From the NCBI GenBank assembly GCA_016735295.1, contig JAERRU010000018.1, forward strand, positions 83,774 through 130,464: a stretch of 46,691 bases of DNA, given 5' to 3'. This document shows positions 26,614 through 35,356 of the stretch, piece after piece. The notes beneath the pieces are model-generated. The model was not told the DNA's origin and ran no database searches. It was given only the letters and a program-made list of their open reading frames with translations. How positions within the stretch are numbered: the first letter of the stretch is position 1; every line of letters begins with the position of its first letter. A program made the translations under genes and the position numbers. The stretch is from SAR324 cluster bacterium (GTDB taxonomy: Bacteria; SAR324; XYD2-FULL-50-16; JAERRU01).

Positions 26614-27348
26614 ATGGATTTTTCAGCAGTTTTAGTAGTCGCTAATATAGTATTAATAGAAGCCTTATTATCATTAGATAATGCGGCAGTATTAGCCTTG
26701 CTAGTCGCTAAAGTTGAAGAAAAGGATAGGCGAAAATTAATGACGATTGGTGTTTTTCTCGCTTATTTTTTCCGAGTGTTGGCCTTACTGTTAGCCTTTT
26801 GGTTGATACAATTTTGGCAACTAAAAATGGTAGGGGGCTTATATTTGGTTTATCTGGGGTTAACCCATTTATTTAGCAGCGATAAAAGCAAGGCTGACGA
26901 TAAAAAATCATCTGAAAAAAATTCAAAAGAAAAAAAATCATTCAAATATATCAATATCTTTTGGCGTACAGCCTTATCTATTGGGGTGATAGATTTGATA
27001 TTTTCTATTGATAATGTGTTTGTGGTAGTTTCTTTGAGTGATAATATTTATTTAATCTGGTTTGGTGTGTTCATTTCGATAGTTACTTTAATGATGGTGG
27101 TAGGCGTGACCAGCAAGTTTATCAGCCGTTACCCAGCTTTGCAAACAGCGGTGCTCTATGTGGTTATTTTATTAGGTATTAAATTAATTGTTCATTCACT
27201 TGATTTTTTAATGCCACACTTCTATCAAGAAATTTTAGATAGTGAGGCCGTGCAAATTGCCACATCATTAATTATTTTTGCAGTCTTTGGGTCAACTCTT
27301 GGCATTAGTTATCTAAAAGAAAAATTAAACAATAAAATAAGCAAGTAA
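26614..27348 (+). CDS. TerC family integral membrane protein
   Basis: This 244-residue membrane protein has about seven helices. The TerC hallmarks are two intramembrane Asp-Asn motifs: LLSLDNAAVLALL (D22, N23) and IFSIDNVFVVVSL (D133, N134). A Lys/Ser/Asp-rich cytoplasmic loop (residues 89-112) separates the two halves. Members are implicated in metal efflux, notably manganese, often loading exported metalloenzymes, and in tellurite resistance in some plasmids; the substrate here is unknown. It lies 5 bp upstream of gshB and is likely cotranscribed with it. Confidence 0.85.
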   Translation: MDFSAVLVVANIVLIEALLSLDNAAVLALLVAKVEEKDRRKLMTIGVFLAYFFRVLALLLAFWLIQFWQLKMVGGLYLVYLGLTHLFSSDKSKADDKKSSEKNSKEKKSFKYINIFWRTALSIGVIDLIFSIDNVFVVVSLSDNIYLIWFGVFISIVTLMMVVGVTSKFISRYPALQTAVLYVVILLGIKLIVHSLDFLMPHFYQEILDSEAVQIATSLIIFAVFGSTLGISYLKEKLNNKISK

Positions 27349-27353
27349 TTTTT

Positions 27354-28280
27354 ATGGTTAAGGTATTGTTTGTGATAGATCCTTTAGAGTCTTTAGTATA
27401 CGAGAGAGATACTAGCTACGTATTAGCGTTAGAATCGCAAAAACGGGGCCACATTTCTTATGTGGTTGATATTAATGATATATCTTTGCTAAATGAGAAT
27501 TGCTACGGCTACGTTAGGCAAGTAAAATTTTTAGATGCTAGCCCTTATTTTTCTTATTTGACTAATAAAGAAAATATTAAGCTAGATTCTTTTGATTTGA
27601 TTTTAATGCGTAAAGACCCTCCATTTGATCTTGATTTCTTCTTTGCTACCCAATTTTTATCTTTAGTTAAAAAGGGTAAGGTGATCAACGAACCACACTC
27701 ATTAAGAAATCGGGTAGAAAAGCTATATCCTTTGTTATTTCCTGGTATTTTTCCAGAAAGTTTGATTAGCTCAAACCTAGCTGATTTAACCAGTTTTATG
27801 CATCAGTACGGCAAGGTTATAATCAAGCCGATAAACGATAGAGGTGGCTCAGGAGTTTTGTTGATTAGCCCTAAAGATAATAATTCTCTTTCGGCTTTAG
27901 AAATATTGACTAACCATTTTCAAACTAAAATAATAATCCAAAAATATATCCCAGAGGTTAGGCAAGGGGATTTAAGAGTTTTCACCTTGAATGGAAAATT
28001 TATAGATGCCGTGCAAAGAATTCCTGCCGATAATGAAAATAGAACTAATCTGCACGTTGGAGCCAAGGCCAAGCTAGCTAAATTAACGAGCAAGCAACTT
28101 GATTTAATAAATACTATCTCCTCTCAGCTCAAAAAAGATGGAATATACTTTGCGGGTATTGATGTGATTGGTGATTATATCAATGAGATAAATATAACTA
28201 GTCCCACCGGCATTCAAGCCCTCACAAAAGTGGGAGGTATGGATGTAGCGAGTTTATTTTGGGATAAAATACCTAATTAG
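27354..28280 (+). CDS. gshB: Glutathione synthetase
   Basis: This ATP-grasp enzyme joins gamma-glutamylcysteine and glycine. The 308-residue protein has the family segments FVIDPLESL, LMRKDPPFDLDFF, INEPHSLRNRVEKLYPL, the glycine-rich loop NDRGGSGVLL, YIPEVRQGDLRVF, and the C-terminal metal and ligand site YINEINITSPTGI. All match the E. coli GshB type. gshA is not in the window. It follows terC by 5 bp. The last codons are part of a degenerate 41-bp tandem repeat that continues downstream. The presence of GshB indicates a glutathione-making, probably proteobacterial, cell. Confidence 0.93.
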   Translation: MVKVLFVIDPLESLVYERDTSYVLALESQKRGHISYVVDINDISLLNENCYGYVRQVKFLDASPYFSYLTNKENIKLDSFDLILMRKDPPFDLDFFFATQFLSLVKKGKVINEPHSLRNRVEKLYPLLFPGIFPESLISSNLADLTSFMHQYGKVIIKPINDRGGSGVLLISPKDNNSLSALEILTNHFQTKIIIQKYIPEVRQGDLRVFTLNGKFIDAVQRIPADNENRTNLHVGAKAKLAKLTSKQLDLINTISSQLKKDGIYFAGIDVIGDYINEINITSPTGIQALTKVGGMDVASLFWDKIPN

Positions 28281-28405
28281 CTAGTTTATTTAATTTATTT
28301 GGGAATAAAATATCTATTATCCGATTTATTGAGCTGATATTGAGAAAAAATACTCAATTATCCGGTCTATTTGACTGACATTGCGAGAAAAATGTTTTAA
28401 TTATT
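28261..28405. repeat. Degenerate 41-bp tandem repeats at the gshB 3' end
   Basis: Units begin at 28261, 28301, 28342 and 28383, each with a GGGA/GAGA-AAAATA-type start and, in the middle units, an ATTATCCG core. The first covers the last six codons and stop of gshB, and the last runs into the 3' end of convergent tmk. This looks like an old tandem duplication of the gshB end that has drifted. Confidence 0.65.
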
Positions 28406-29041
28406 CTTTTTTGCCCAAGCGTCTATTATGGCACGGAAGATAGAATCGGTTACTTCTTCTGTTGGTAACCTAGCATCAATTTTTTTGACGCTATTATTAT
28501 TATTTTGAGCATACAAAGTCTCGTATCCCTTAACTACCTTAGTTAAAAAGTCTACTTGTTCATAACAAGGCTTAATGAGCGATTGTTCGCTGTTCCTTTT
28601 CTCAACTCTTGCCAAGGCGTCATCAATAGGCAAATATAGCCAAATAGTTAAATCAGGTGTTTTAATTTGTGTTTTATCTAATAGATCTCGTATCCACTGA
28701 GGATCTCTATTAACTGCGTAACCTTGATATACGAAAGTAGAATCCAAATATCGATCAGAAATCACTATATTACCACCCTTAAGCTTTTTTGATATAATTT
28801 TCATATAATGCTCGTGGCGATCAGCTAATAACAAAAAAACCTCACTCACCACATCTAATTTTTGATTAGGATCGCATAGTATTTCCCTTATCTGGCCTCC
28901 AAATGAGGAGCCTCCAGGCTCTCTAGTAGTTATAATTGAGTGATTGTGTTGTTTTAAAAGGGTAGCTACTCTTTTTACTTGCAAGGTTTTACCTGAACCA
29001 TCTACTCCTTCAATAGCCACAAAAAGTCCTGAATTTTTCAT
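28397..29041 (-). CDS. tmk: Thymidylate kinase
   Basis: This enzyme phosphorylates dTMP to dTDP. The 214-residue protein has the P-loop EGVDGSGKT (residues 11-19), TREPGGSSFGGQIREIL, the DR(Y/H) motif in ISDRYLDSTFVYQG, and the C-terminal helices of the family. The TREPGG and DRY residues for substrate binding are intact. It follows murA by 27 bp on the same strand and probably shares its transcript. holB, often a neighbour of tmk, is about 7 kb away here. Confidence 0.95.
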   Translation of the reverse strand: MKNSGLFVAIEGVDGSGKTLQVKRVATLLKQHNHSIITTREPGGSSFGGQIREILCDPNQKLDVVSEVFLLLADRHEHYMKIISKKLKGGNIVISDRYLDSTFVYQGYAVNRDPQWIRDLLDKTQIKTPDLTIWLYLPIDDALARVEKRNSEQSLIKPCYEQVDFLTKVVKGYETLYAQNNNNSVKKIDARLPTEEVTDSIFRAIIDAWAKKNN

Positions 29042-29068
29042 ATTAATATGCTTATTTTATTAATAATA

Positions 29069-30358
29069 TCAAGCAAAAGAGACCCGTTTTATATCTGCAC
29101 CTAGTAGCCGAAGTTTTTTATCGATATTCTCATATCCGCGATCTATTTGTTCAATATTATAAATTTCACTTTCCCCCTCAGCCACTAATGCAGCAATCAA
29201 TAAAGCCATGCCCGCTCTGATATCAGGGCTGATTATTTTCCCTCCATAAAGCTTAGAAGGGCCAGTCACCAAAGCTCGGTGGGGATCACACAAAATTACC
29301 TCAGCTCCCATCGCGATTATCTTATCCACCCAAAATAAACGACTCTCAAAAAGTTTTTCAAAAATCAACACACTCCCCCGGCACTGAGTAGCCACCGTTA
29401 ACATAATACTAAGCAAATCAGTGGGAAAACCAGGCCAAGGGGCGTCATCTATCTTAGAAATTCTGAGCTTATCATCTCTTTTAACAACTAGCTCTTGCTC
29501 TTTGGGAATAAAAATATCATCGCCAATCTTTTTATAGTATACCCCAAGCTTAGAAAAATAAAGATCGCACAAACCAAGATCACTTAAAGCACCTCCTTTT
29601 ATAGTCACACTGCTCTTAGTTACCGCGGCCATGCCGATTATTGAGCCTATCTCAATATGATCATCACAAATCCTATATTCAACCCCCTTTAAGGAGCTAA
29701 CCCCAGCAATACTTAACCTATTACTAGCAATGCCTCCAATCTTAGCCCCCATCAAATTTAACATATGGCAAAGGCTCTGCACATGAGGCTCACAAGCGGC
29801 ATTATAAATAATAGTATCTCCTTTCGCCATTACCGCCATCATAATAGAATTTTCTGTGGCCATCACGCTAGCTTCATCTAAAAAGACATAATTACCGATT
29901 AGTTTTTTGCATTCTAGATGGTAGTTATTAAACTTCGCTTTAATTGTCACCCCAAATTTTTCCAATGCCAAAAAATGAGTATCTAACCTGCGCCGGCCTA
30001 TATCGTCCCCACCTGGAGTAGTTACCACCGCTTGGCCAAATCTAACCAATAAGGGAGCCAACAACAAAAATGAGGCCCTTACCTTGTGCGATAAATTTTT
30101 ATTGGGAGTAAAAGAATGCAAGCTACTAGCATCTATCCATATGCTATTATCGCTTTCTACAACGCCTCCCTTTGCCCCCAAGCCCATTATGATTTTGCAC
30201 ATAGTTTTAATGTCTCCTATATTAGGGACATTAGTTAGCTTGACTCTTTGTTTACACAACAAACACGCCGATAACAAAGAAAGAGCCTCGTTTTTATTAC
30301 CAGAAGGTACAAATTCACCAGATAGCTCTTTTTGCCCTTTTATTATTAATTTTTCCAT
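29069..30358 (-). CDS. murA: UDP-N-acetylglucosamine 1-carboxyvinyltransferase (MurA) with Asp at the catalytic Cys site
   Basis: This enzyme adds enolpyruvate to UDP-GlcNAc, the first step of peptidoglycan synthesis. The 429-residue protein has the EPSP-synthase-like fold with K22-N23 (SGNKNEAL), PGFPTDLLSIM (the conserved Asp) and PDIRAGMALLIAAL (the conserved Arg). The loop normally reading PGGC-x-IG reads PGGDDIGRRRLDTH, so Asp118 replaces the Cys that fosfomycin alkylates. Asp variants are known to be active and fosfomycin-insensitive in mycobacteria and chlamydiae. The IGRRRLDTH sequence differs from the usual IGARPVDLH, so this is a divergent branch; a different acceptor sugar cannot be ruled out. 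Confidence 0.87.
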   Translation of the reverse strand: MEKLIIKGQKELSGEFVPSGNKNEALSLLSACLLCKQRVKLTNVPNIGDIKTMCKIIMGLGAKGGVVESDNSIWIDASSLHSFTPNKNLSHKVRASFLLLAPLLVRFGQAVVTTPGGDDIGRRRLDTHFLALEKFGVTIKAKFNNYHLECKKLIGNYVFLDEASVMATENSIMMAVMAKGDTIIYNAACEPHVQSLCHMLNLMGAKIGGIASNRLSIAGVSSLKGVEYRICDDHIEIGSIIGMAAVTKSSVTIKGGALSDLGLCDLYFSKLGVYYKKIGDDIFIPKEQELVVKRDDKLRISKIDDAPWPGFPTDLLSIMLTVATQCRGSVLIFEKLFESRLFWVDKIIAMGAEVILCDPHRALVTGPSKLYGGKIISPDIRAGMALLIAALVAEGESEIYNIEQIDRGYENIDKKLRLLGADIKRVSFA

Positions 30359-31081
30359 TATTTACTGCCCCTAACCCTTAAATTATATAAAAGTTAGTAG
30401 GCCATATCGCCACGATTATACTAAATTATAGTGCTATTAAAGTTTTTTAAATTAACCAACTATTAGTATCTTTGCAATCTAAATTTTAGGAAAATTACCT
30501 GCCCTAAAATATATTATCGTTAAATAATATACTTCTTTATAACTTCTATCTAAATAATTTTTAAAAAATTAAATTAACGATTGATAGGTTTCATAATTAC
30601 CGCTTTAAATCTAAAAATTAGCTTTATTGCCCAAGCTTAACAAAAAATGAGGATAAATCCTTTGAGCTTTTGCAAGCAGGGTTAATCAAATTTTTATCTA
30701 ATAATGTCAAAGATAAATGATTACTATAAATCACAAGAACAAGTAGAAATTATATTTAGCCAACTAGTCGCCCAAGATCGTGAATCACTTTATTTATGGG
30801 CGATAGAAGGCTATACTATCAAGTAAATTTCTGAAAAAATGGCTATCCCTAAAGAAACATTGCTTTCTATATTATAGTTTTGTGGCTATTATGTGGTCAT
30901 ATTATACGGTCGCTGACTGATGATTGCTTTGCTTAGTTAATACTCGATTATATGCTATCTTTTGTGTTTTGGTTATGCTATAGCTCAAATATGTTATATT
31001 TCTTGCAGCAAAATTAATTTAGTCGTTTATCATTTTATTCATCGTTTTTAGTATTTAAAGGAAAATTAGGAGGTTTTAGAT
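30359..31081. other. Long intergenic region, 723 bp
   Basis: This AT-rich stretch lies between divergent murA and the Bax-inhibitor-like gene. It holds a short interrupted reading frame (30704-30877) that resembles an HTH protein. No RNA gene was recognised. The bases just before 31082 contain a strong ribosome binding site. The rest shows nothing I can name. Confidence 0.5.
30704..30877 (+). pseudogene. Possible interrupted small HTH protein
   Basis: An ATG at 30704 opens a 40-codon frame ending in TAA at 30824; the same frame continues for 16 more codons to a TAG at 30875. The text across the stop reads like the end of a sigma-4-type HTH (LYLWAIEGYTIK, stop, ISEKMAIPKETLL), and a CAA-to-TAA change would explain the stop. 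It may be a gene remnant or a chance frame; there is no neighbour to support it. Confidence 0.3.
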
Positions 31082-31084
31082 ATG
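31069..31084 (+). promoter_or_regulatory. Strong Shine-Dalgarno site of the BI-1 family gene
   Basis: TAGGAGG (31069-31075) ends 6 bases before the ATG at 31082. It is a near-perfect anti-16S match, while most genes in this window have weak or no visible site, so strong translation of this gene is expected. Confidence 0.7.
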
Positions 31085-31780
31085 TTTAGATTCAACAGAT
31101 TATCTTCATCATCTCGGGCTATCGCTGGTGGAGCTCCAGTTGTGGCTGAAGTGTCTTTATCAGAAAGGCTGGCTTTTATCCGAAAGGTTTATTCTTTATT
31201 AGCATTGAGCTTATTTTTTGGGATAGTAGCGGGCGCTTTCACAATGAATTCACCAGAATTTTTATTGTTTGTAGTTAACAATATGATGATTTTTTTCATC
31301 GCAGAAATTGGTTTTTTAATAGCGGCTAATTTTGTTAAAAAAGAAAGCTCTTTATCATTTATCATGATGAACGCCTTTACTGTGTTGACTGGAATAACCA
31401 CTGCACCCATTGTTTATGTTTATAAAGATGTAGCGTTGCAGGCTGCTTTAACCACGGTAGCTATATTTTTAGGTCTTACCTTTTATACTTTTGTGAGTAA
31501 AAAAGACTTTTCATTTTTAGGTGGAATGTTGACTGTATCTATTATTGCTATGGTAGTTTTAGGGTTGCTTAATGCTTTTTGGTTTCAAAGTGGAATTACT
31601 CAATTATTTCTATCTGGTGTAGGGGTATTGGTATTTAGTGGATTCATTCTTTATGAGACTTCTAATATTATGAGAGTTTATCCTACTAATATGGCGGTGC
31701 AGGCATCTTTGGCACTTTATATTAGTATTTTGAATTTATTTATCAGTTTATTGCAGATATTTGGCGGAGGAAGGCGTTAA
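31082..31780 (+). CDS. Bax inhibitor-1 (YccA/YbhL) family membrane protein
   Basis: This 232-residue protein has seven predicted transmembrane helices and no large soluble domain. Family-like features are the N-terminal SLSERLAFIRKVYSLLALSL, the central helices with NAFTVLTGITTAPIVYVY, and the C-terminal LALYISILNLFISLLQIFGG segment holding the conserved Asn before the short tail. Bacterial members act in membrane protein quality control (YccA with FtsH) or as pH-gated calcium channels (BsYetJ); the role here is unknown. It is preceded by a strong ribosome binding site and stands alone before the HAD gene. Confidence 0.87.
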   Translation: MFRFNRLSSSSRAIAGGAPVVAEVSLSERLAFIRKVYSLLALSLFFGIVAGAFTMNSPEFLLFVVNNMMIFFIAEIGFLIAANFVKKESSLSFIMMNAFTVLTGITTAPIVYVYKDVALQAALTTVAIFLGLTFYTFVSKKDFSFLGGMLTVSIIAMVVLGLLNAFWFQSGITQLFLSGVGVLVFSGFILYETSNIMRVYPTNMAVQASLALYISILNLFISLLQIFGGGRR

Positions 31781-31853
31781 TTATATAGCGATAGAGAATC
31801 AAATAAATAATGGTTTTCACCGATAAATGGTATTTATAATTTGTAATTTATAA

Positions 31854-32663
31854 TTGGGTGTGACTGGCTATAAAGCAATATTTTTTGATCTTGATGGAAC
31901 TATATTAACTCCTGAATTTACGGTACCAAATGAGGTTCTTCCTTGCTTGGAATCACTCAAAGATAAAGGTTTTAGAGTTTCTATTGCTACGGGGCGTAGT
32001 TTTGAAAATGCGGCTCCTTTTTTAGAAGAGTTATCTATAAAGGAGAGTGCGGTTTTTTCTAATGGAGCTATGTTTTATGATAGAGATACTGAGCAATTAA
32101 CGCTAAATGATTTCATTAAAAAGCACGACGTTCAAAATTTATTACCGGTTTTAGCAAAATTAAATATATCATTTAAATTACAAACTTTAGCTGGTCATAT
32201 TTACTGCGACGATCCCGTTAAATGGGGATCTAACAATTTCCCTAATGAGAAATTATTTGATAGTAACGATTCATCCATGGTTGCTGATGTGCTTAAAATA
32301 ATTTTACTCTGCTCCCCTGAAAAGGAGTTAGTTTTAAGAAAATCCTTAACTAGTGAAAATGATTTTTTATTGAAAAATCATATATTTAGAACTGGTTCTC
32401 AGTCTAGCGAAATAGCTCCTATTGAAATCAATAAGAGTATTGCCATTAAAAAGATTTTAAAAAAATGGAATATCTCCCCTCAGCAAACTATCGGGGTTGG
32501 TGACCAACAAAATGATTATGAAATGATTCGTGATATGGGATTTGGTGTTTCAGTAAGCAACGGCTTTGCTGGTAATCATCAAATATCATCTTTGCAGATA
32601 CCCCCACCAGAAAAAGGGGGTATTAAATTTTTGACTGACCATATTTTGAAAAATCTAGTCTAA
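31854..32663 (+). CDS. HAD-superfamily hydrolase, Cof type
   Basis: This 269-residue phosphatase is of the Cof/IIB HAD branch. Motif I is IFFDLDGTIL (D12, D14), motif II is SIATGRSF, and motif III/IV is around the Lys before WNISPQQTIGVGDQQNDYEMI, with the large alpha/beta cap domain between them. Substrates of the family are sugar phosphates, nucleotides or FMN-like molecules; none can be assigned. The start is TTG at 31854; GTG at 31860 is an alternative. A strong hairpin lies inside the last codons (32598-32623). Confidence 0.82.
   Translation: MGVTGYKAIFFDLDGTILTPEFTVPNEVLPCLESLKDKGFRVSIATGRSFENAAPFLEELSIKESAVFSNGAMFYDRDTEQLTLNDFIKKHDVQNLLPVLAKLNISFKLQTLAGHIYCDDPVKWGSNNFPNEKLFDSNDSSMVADVLKIILLCSPEKELVLRKSLTSENDFLLKNHIFRTGSQSSEIAPIEINKSIAIKKILKKWNISPQQTIGVGDQQNDYEMIRDMGFGVSVSNGFAGNHQISSLQIPPPEKGGIKFLTDHILKNLV
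32598..32623 (+). terminator. Terminator-like hairpin inside the HAD 3' end
   Basis: ATACCCCC (32598-32605) and GGGGGTAT (32616-32623) form a perfect 8-bp stem, unusually GC-rich for this genome, followed by TAAATTTTT. It lies about 40 bp before the stop codon, so if it terminates transcription the message would lose its stop; it could serve the convergent FtsK-like gene instead, or be a chance proline-rich coding stretch. Confidence 0.35.
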
Positions 32664-32675
32664 TTGCAAAAAATA

Positions 32676-33470
32676 CTAGCTAGTAGATTCTGGAATATCG
32701 TCTAAAAACTTGTTTAATTCTTCTTTCCCCATGCAGGCTCTATCTTTATGCTCAGACATATCCTTTGGTGAGCTATTATCAGATTGCTCGTAATTAACCA
32801 ATTTAGCCGGCTTAGCCATATATTTATTGCTAAATCGATAGAAAATAATCTTACAAAAATCTATTATCTGATAAGCGAATATCCGCATCAAAGTAAAAAA
32901 AGTAGCTGAAAAATAATATACCTTGGCAAAACTTTCTTTATATAACCTAATAAACATAATCAACCTTATCACCCCAGCTAATAATAACAAAATCGCTATG
33001 GCCTTTATCCACCATATATCACCTACTAACGCCGAAGCACTATAACCTAATCCACCAAAAAACTTTACTAGCAAAATTTTATCGTTATTCAAAATACCAC
33101 CAAGCGCGACTATCGCCCCTATCAAAACTATTCCATAATAAATACTCCGCTTATAAGAACAGCCATCAAACCTGATTGTTAAAATAAATATCGGCACCAA
33201 ATAACTAAAAAAACCCAGCCAGTCATAAAATATACTAATAAACAATGCCCCCGCTATACCAAAAATATACGGGCTCTGGTGAGGCACAGAAAATTGATCA
33301 AAAAAACTTGGGTGATAATAATCATAATTAATCAACATCAAAAATAATAGCATTCCCAGACCTAATCTAACCAACGGGGTGATAGATTTTATATCTTTCA
33401 AAAAATTATCTCTCATCATCAAGAAACTCTTTTTAGGAGGATGGGGATTATCTGATTTAGTAATCATCAA
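32676..33470 (-). CDS. FtsK N-terminal (4TM)-like membrane protein without motor domain
   Basis: This 264-residue membrane protein has four or five helices in the first 180 residues. The pattern resembles the FtsK 4TM domain: a first helix followed by a YDYYHPSFFDQ loop (FtsK: Y-D-x-x-D-P-S), then FGIAGALFISIFYDWLGFFS (FtsK: GxxGAxxAdxLxxxxGxxa), and a later GGLGYSASALVGD loop. In FtsK this domain anchors the DNA pump at the septum. Here the motor is absent: the C-terminal 80 residues are a polar tail ending in an acidic stretch. It may work with a separate motor gene or be unrelated. It lies 65 bp downstream of the ABC exporter on the same strand. Confidence 0.5.
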   Translation of the reverse strand: MMITKSDNPHPPKKSFLMMRDNFLKDIKSITPLVRLGLGMLLFLMLINYDYYHPSFFDQFSVPHQSPYIFGIAGALFISIFYDWLGFFSYLVPIFILTIRFDGCSYKRSIYYGIVLIGAIVALGGILNNDKILLVKFFGGLGYSASALVGDIWWIKAIAILLLLAGVIRLIMFIRLYKESFAKVYYFSATFFTLMRIFAYQIIDFCKIIFYRFSNKYMAKPAKLVNYEQSDNSSPKDMSEHKDRACMGKEELNKFLDDIPESTS

Positions 33471-33535
33471 TTAATATAAATAAATCAAAAATATTTAAAA
33501 AATAATACCCTAAAGCAAAACATATTAGCTCACCT

Positions 33536-35290
33536 CTATTGGGTTACTCTAGCTTCTACTTGCGAAAGATTGAAATAACTTCCTTTTAAATCAATCAACT
33601 CTTGGTGAGTGCCTCTTTCTTTTACCATACCATTATCTAAAACTATAATTTGATCAGCATTTTTAATGGTGCCCAGCCTATGAGCCACTATTATGGCGGT
33701 CTTTTCATTAAAAATCTTTTTTAACGCTTGTTCTATATAATTTTCGGTAATAGAATCTATCGCTGCCGTGGCCTCATCAAAAATAAAAACATCTTTATCT
33801 CTAGCATAAGCTCTAGCTAATCCTAGCATTTGTGATTGCCCCAATGATAAATTTTTACCATTCTCTAACACCCCATGCTCCAGCCCTAATGGCAATTTAT
33901 CAATAAACTTATCAGCTTGCACATAATCAACCGCTCTTTGTATATCACTTAGTTTATCTTTATTATATGAAAGAGCTATATTAAATCTGATGGTTTCATT
34001 AAATAAAAATACATCTTGATTCATAATGCTCAAAAAGCTCAATACCTCCTTTTTACTTAAACTAGATAGCTCTTGGCCATTAAGGATTATCTCTCCTTCA
34101 TAGCCTTGATACTGCTTATCAATTAATTTTAATATACTAGTTTTTCCAGATCCAGTTCGGCCAACAAAAGCTAATTTTTCCTCTCTATTTAGCCTAAAAC
34201 TAACTTCTTTTAATACTAAAGGCTTATCTGGGCCATATCTAAAAGATACATTTCTAAATTCTAAAAAATCAAACCTTTTTAATGTAGCCCCCTTGCTAGC
34301 TTGATCCTTATCTTGTTTTGCCTTAAATAGCTTATCTATGCTGACCATAGAAGTAGTAGCTCTTTGAATGCTAGAAAGCTGTTGCGTTAGCTCTCTGATT
34401 GGTAAAAATATCTTTTGCATCGTCTGGTAAAAGGCAATTAAAGTGCCTATCGTCAAAACTCCCGCCACAATTTGATTAGCTCCCACCCACAAAACTATCG
34501 CCACTGTTATCATACTCACTCCCTCGATAACCGAAAAAAGTAATGATTCATAAAAATTTGCTGCCTTTCGTGGTTGATAGAATTTATCATTTTTCTGGGC
34601 ATAGCTTTTTTCCATGTTAGTGGTTGCATTGAGCAATAAAACTGTTCGCATGCCCTGCAAACATTCATTTAAAAAAGAAATTGATTCCGCCAACGCCGCC
34701 CTAGATCTGCCATAATATGTTTTTAATTGCCTTCTAATCAAATAAGAAACCAAAAATATTACCGGCACTACCAGTGCAAATACCACGCTCAATTTTAAAC
34801 TGATATAAATCAATAATCCACATAACACTACCGCCTTTATCAGTTCTATTATTAAATTCACCACTCCCATAGATAAGCTCTCCCCGATAGCCTCAAAATC
34901 GGTGGTTAATCGGCTCAAGGTTATTCCGTGTGGTGTTTTATCAAAATAAGTGCGGGGCAAATTTACTACATGACCAAATAAATCCCTTCGCATATCCGAT
35001 AAAGCAAACGCTCCTGATTTTTGTAACATATAATAATAAACAGTATCCGCACTATATCCCGCCACGAAAACCACCGCATAAGCCATAATCACCAAATGAA
35101 TTCCTTCAGTCACGCCCTTAGCTATATAATTATCTACTATAATAATAGAAAGAAATGGGGCAATAAAAGCAGCCGCTATCGAAATAGGTACACAAATAAG
35201 AGCTACAATAATGCGCTCTTTATATTTTTTAAAATAACTAAAAAATCTGACTATCCCTTGCTGGCTATTTGAATATAATAAATATTTCAA
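33536..35290 (-). CDS. ABC exporter, fused membrane and ATPase domains (MsbA-like)
   Basis: This 584-residue half-transporter has six transmembrane helices (residues 28-310) and a nucleotide-binding domain. Walker A is GRTGSGKTS (377-385), the signature is LSLGQSQ (a variant of LSGGQ, with Leu for the first Gly), and Walker B is VFIFDEATAAIDS, followed by the H-loop IVAHRLGTI. It would work as a dimer exporting lipids, drugs or peptides. MsbA or multidrug exporters are the closest functional types; the substrate is not determinable. It sits between holB and the FtsK-like gene on the minus strand. Confidence 0.88.
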   Translation of the reverse strand: MKYLLYSNSQQGIVRFFSYFKKYKERIIVALICVPISIAAAFIAPFLSIIIVDNYIAKGVTEGIHLVIMAYAVVFVAGYSADTVYYYMLQKSGAFALSDMRRDLFGHVVNLPRTYFDKTPHGITLSRLTTDFEAIGESLSMGVVNLIIELIKAVVLCGLLIYISLKLSVVFALVVPVIFLVSYLIRRQLKTYYGRSRAALAESISFLNECLQGMRTVLLLNATTNMEKSYAQKNDKFYQPRKAANFYESLLFSVIEGVSMITVAIVLWVGANQIVAGVLTIGTLIAFYQTMQKIFLPIRELTQQLSSIQRATTSMVSIDKLFKAKQDKDQASKGATLKRFDFLEFRNVSFRYGPDKPLVLKEVSFRLNREEKLAFVGRTGSGKTSILKLIDKQYQGYEGEIILNGQELSSLSKKEVLSFLSIMNQDVFLFNETIRFNIALSYNKDKLSDIQRAVDYVQADKFIDKLPLGLEHGVLENGKNLSLGQSQMLGLARAYARDKDVFIFDEATAAIDSITENYIEQALKKIFNEKTAIIVAHRLGTIKNADQIIVLDNGMVKERGTHQELIDLKGSYFNLSQVEARVTQ

Positions 35291-35356
35291 GTTTTTTTAT
35301 TTTAAAATATTAATGAAGTAATACAAATATTAGTAAAATAATTATTTTATCTACTC

